A DNA stretch of 5,869 nt from Pediococcus sp. GTDB lineage: Bacteria; Bacillota; Bacilli; Lactobacillales; Lactobacillaceae. Of this stretch, positions 5,412 to 5,869 are shown piece by piece. The notes under the pieces are model-generated. The model was given only the letters and a program-made list of their open reading frames with translations. It searched no databases and had not been told where the DNA came from. How positions within the stretch are numbered: the stretch's first letter is position 1; every line of letters begins with the position of its first letter. Location of the stretch: contig JALAGR010000202.1 in the NCBI GenBank assembly GCA_022712335.1, positions 1 to 5,869 of the forward strand, in the 5' to 3' direction. A program made the translations under genes and the position numbers.

Positions 5412-5607
5412 CGTCATGGTCCTCCTCAGAATCTCGACCACAGAAATAGTAGGCAATACCACCTACTGGAATTGCGAGGCAACAGATGATTCCCCACGCC
5501 CACTTCGGAAAAATTTTAGTAGATGGAATTCGAACTAAGTCGCTTAAAAGAAATCCAAGATAACCAACTAGGACAATAATAATTGGAATCAGTATTTTAA
5601 TATTCAT
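5404..5607 (-). CDS. PLDc_N-domain small membrane protein (YxlE-like)
   Basis: This is a 67-residue protein with two membrane helices (about 4-21 and 38-57) and an acidic C-terminal tail (EEDHDDE). It shows the PLDc_N hallmark pattern: D23-L-V-R26 after helix 1, P34-K-W-A-W (34-38) before helix 2, and P47-V-G-G-I-A-Y-Y with G57-R58 at the end. The domain is named from the N-terminus of cardiolipin synthases, but here it stands alone without catalytic HKD motifs, so it is not an enzyme. Stand-alone PLDc_N proteins often precede ABC-2 export systems. In B. subtilis the equivalent YxlE lies before YxlF-YxlG and has been linked to negative control of SigY. The start ATG has GGAGG seven bases upstream (5615-5619). 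Its last codons carry the Shine-Dalgarno of the ATPase gene, which begins eight bases before this gene ends. Confidence 0.85.
   Translation of the reverse strand: MNIKILIPIIIVLVGYLGFLLSDLVRIPSTKIFPKWAWGIICCLAIPVGGIAYYFCGRDSEEDHDDE
5421..5426 (-). promoter_or_regulatory. Ribosome binding site for the ABC ATPase, inside the PLDc_N gene
   Basis: AGGAGG on the minus strand is formed by the Glu-Glu-Asp codons of the acidic tail of the PLDc_N protein. It is three bases from ATG 5417 and nine from ATG 5411, so the second ATG is the better start. Confidence 0.75.
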
Positions 5608-5633
5608 ATAACATCCTCCATAGGTACCAATAT

Positions 5634-5869
5634 TTATTTAAAAACTTCTACACAAAAATCAAATTTTTTACAGTTAGGACAAGTTAATTTACGTGTCTTA
5701 GGTGAGTGCTTAGCGAACAAAAATGAGCTTTGGGAAGGTCGAAATTTAGTTTGACAGTGGGGACAAATATATAAAACCTGATGATAATAGTTAGCAGTTA
5801 ACCATCCCACTACTAGAAAAATTATTAAGAAACCTAGAACAGTAGGTAAAATTTGATGAGTCGAGAACG
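5634..5869 (-). CDS. Membrane-anchored zinc-ribbon protein (start beyond window)
   Basis: This frame stays open on the minus strand from the window edge to a TAA stop at 5634-5636, giving 77 complete residues. No ATG, GTG or TTG suitable as a start is present at the upstream end, so the N-terminus lies beyond base 5869. The visible protein begins with a single membrane helix (about visible residues 6-22, ILPTVLGFLIIFLVVGW). A cytosolic-looking zinc ribbon follows: C36-P-H-C39 and C65-P-N-C68, with a basic spacer, and the protein ends FDFCVEVFK. Four cysteines in two CPxC knuckles spaced about 25 residues apart are a classic zinc-binding arrangement. The function is unknown. The gap to the PLDc_N gene is 26 bases and holds that gene's ribosome binding site, so it belongs to the same operon. 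It could be a regulator or accessory protein of the ABC exporter. Confidence 0.8.
   Translation of the reverse strand, partial: FSTHQILPTVLGFLIIFLVVGWLTANYYHQVLYICPHCQTKFRPSQSSFLFAKHSPKTRKLTCPNCKKFDFCVEVFK

Noticed and set aside
5412..5462. Longer ATPase start up to 5462
   Set aside because: The added residues come from the PLDc_N coding region and do not look like an ATPase N-terminus. The AGGAGG at 5421-5426 points to ATG 5411.
1..5869. Mobile element, CRISPR array, toxin-antitoxin pair or phage remnant
   Set aside because: I found no transposase, terminal inverted repeats, regular spacer repeats, paired small toxin genes or phage genes. All bases are covered by ordinary genes and short intergenic regions.

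Overview
This window looks like chromosomal DNA from a low-GC Gram-positive bacterium, most probably a lactic acid bacterium of the Lactobacillaceae. The evidence is the AT-rich composition, strong AGGAGG-type ribosome binding sites, compact hairpin-plus-T-run terminators between genes, and protein families typical of that group. I cannot fix the genus from the sequence alone. There is no rRNA, tRNA, CRISPR array, insertion sequence or phage gene, and no stretch longer than 300 bases lacks a gene.

Layout. (1) 1-858, plus strand: an EamA/DMT-type membrane transporter that has lost only its first few residues to the window edge. (2) 867-898: a hairpin shared as terminator with the convergent gene that follows. 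(3) 913-1440, minus strand: a GNAT-family N-acetyltransferase. (4) 1441-1507: a divergent intergenic region with a palindrome that could be a LysR-type operator. (5) 1508-3710, plus strand: a LysR-type regulator, then a tight three-gene set encoding a flavodoxin-like protein, a small cupin and a carboxymuconolactone-decarboxylase (CMD)-like protein. A terminator-like hairpin (2424-2472) lies between the regulator and the three genes and ends three bases before the flavodoxin Shine-Dalgarno. (6) 3713-3771: a long bidirectional terminator. (7) 3775-5869, minus strand, read right to left: a membrane-anchored zinc-ribbon protein (cut by the window edge), a PLDc_N two-helix membrane protein, an ABC ATPase and an ABC-2 permease, with gaps or overlaps of only a few bases.

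How the genes fit together. The LysR regulator probably controls the flavodoxin-cupin-CMD set. The products suggest small-molecule redox or detoxification chemistry, for example on quinones, phenolics or another electrophile, but the substrate cannot be read from the sequence. The minus-strand operon has the same order (PLDc_N, ATPase, permease) as yxlE-yxlF-yxlG of the Bacillus subtilis sigY operon, which suggests an envelope-stress or peptide-resistance exporter. The zinc-ribbon protein is an extra upstream member. Whether an ECF sigma factor precedes it cannot be seen, because the operon start lies beyond base 5869.

Most of the window is ordinary accessory metabolism and transport. The points most worth a second look are the hairpin/promoter arrangement at 2400-2490, the zinc-ribbon/PLDc_N/ABC module, and the uncharacterised flavodoxin-cupin-CMD pathway.
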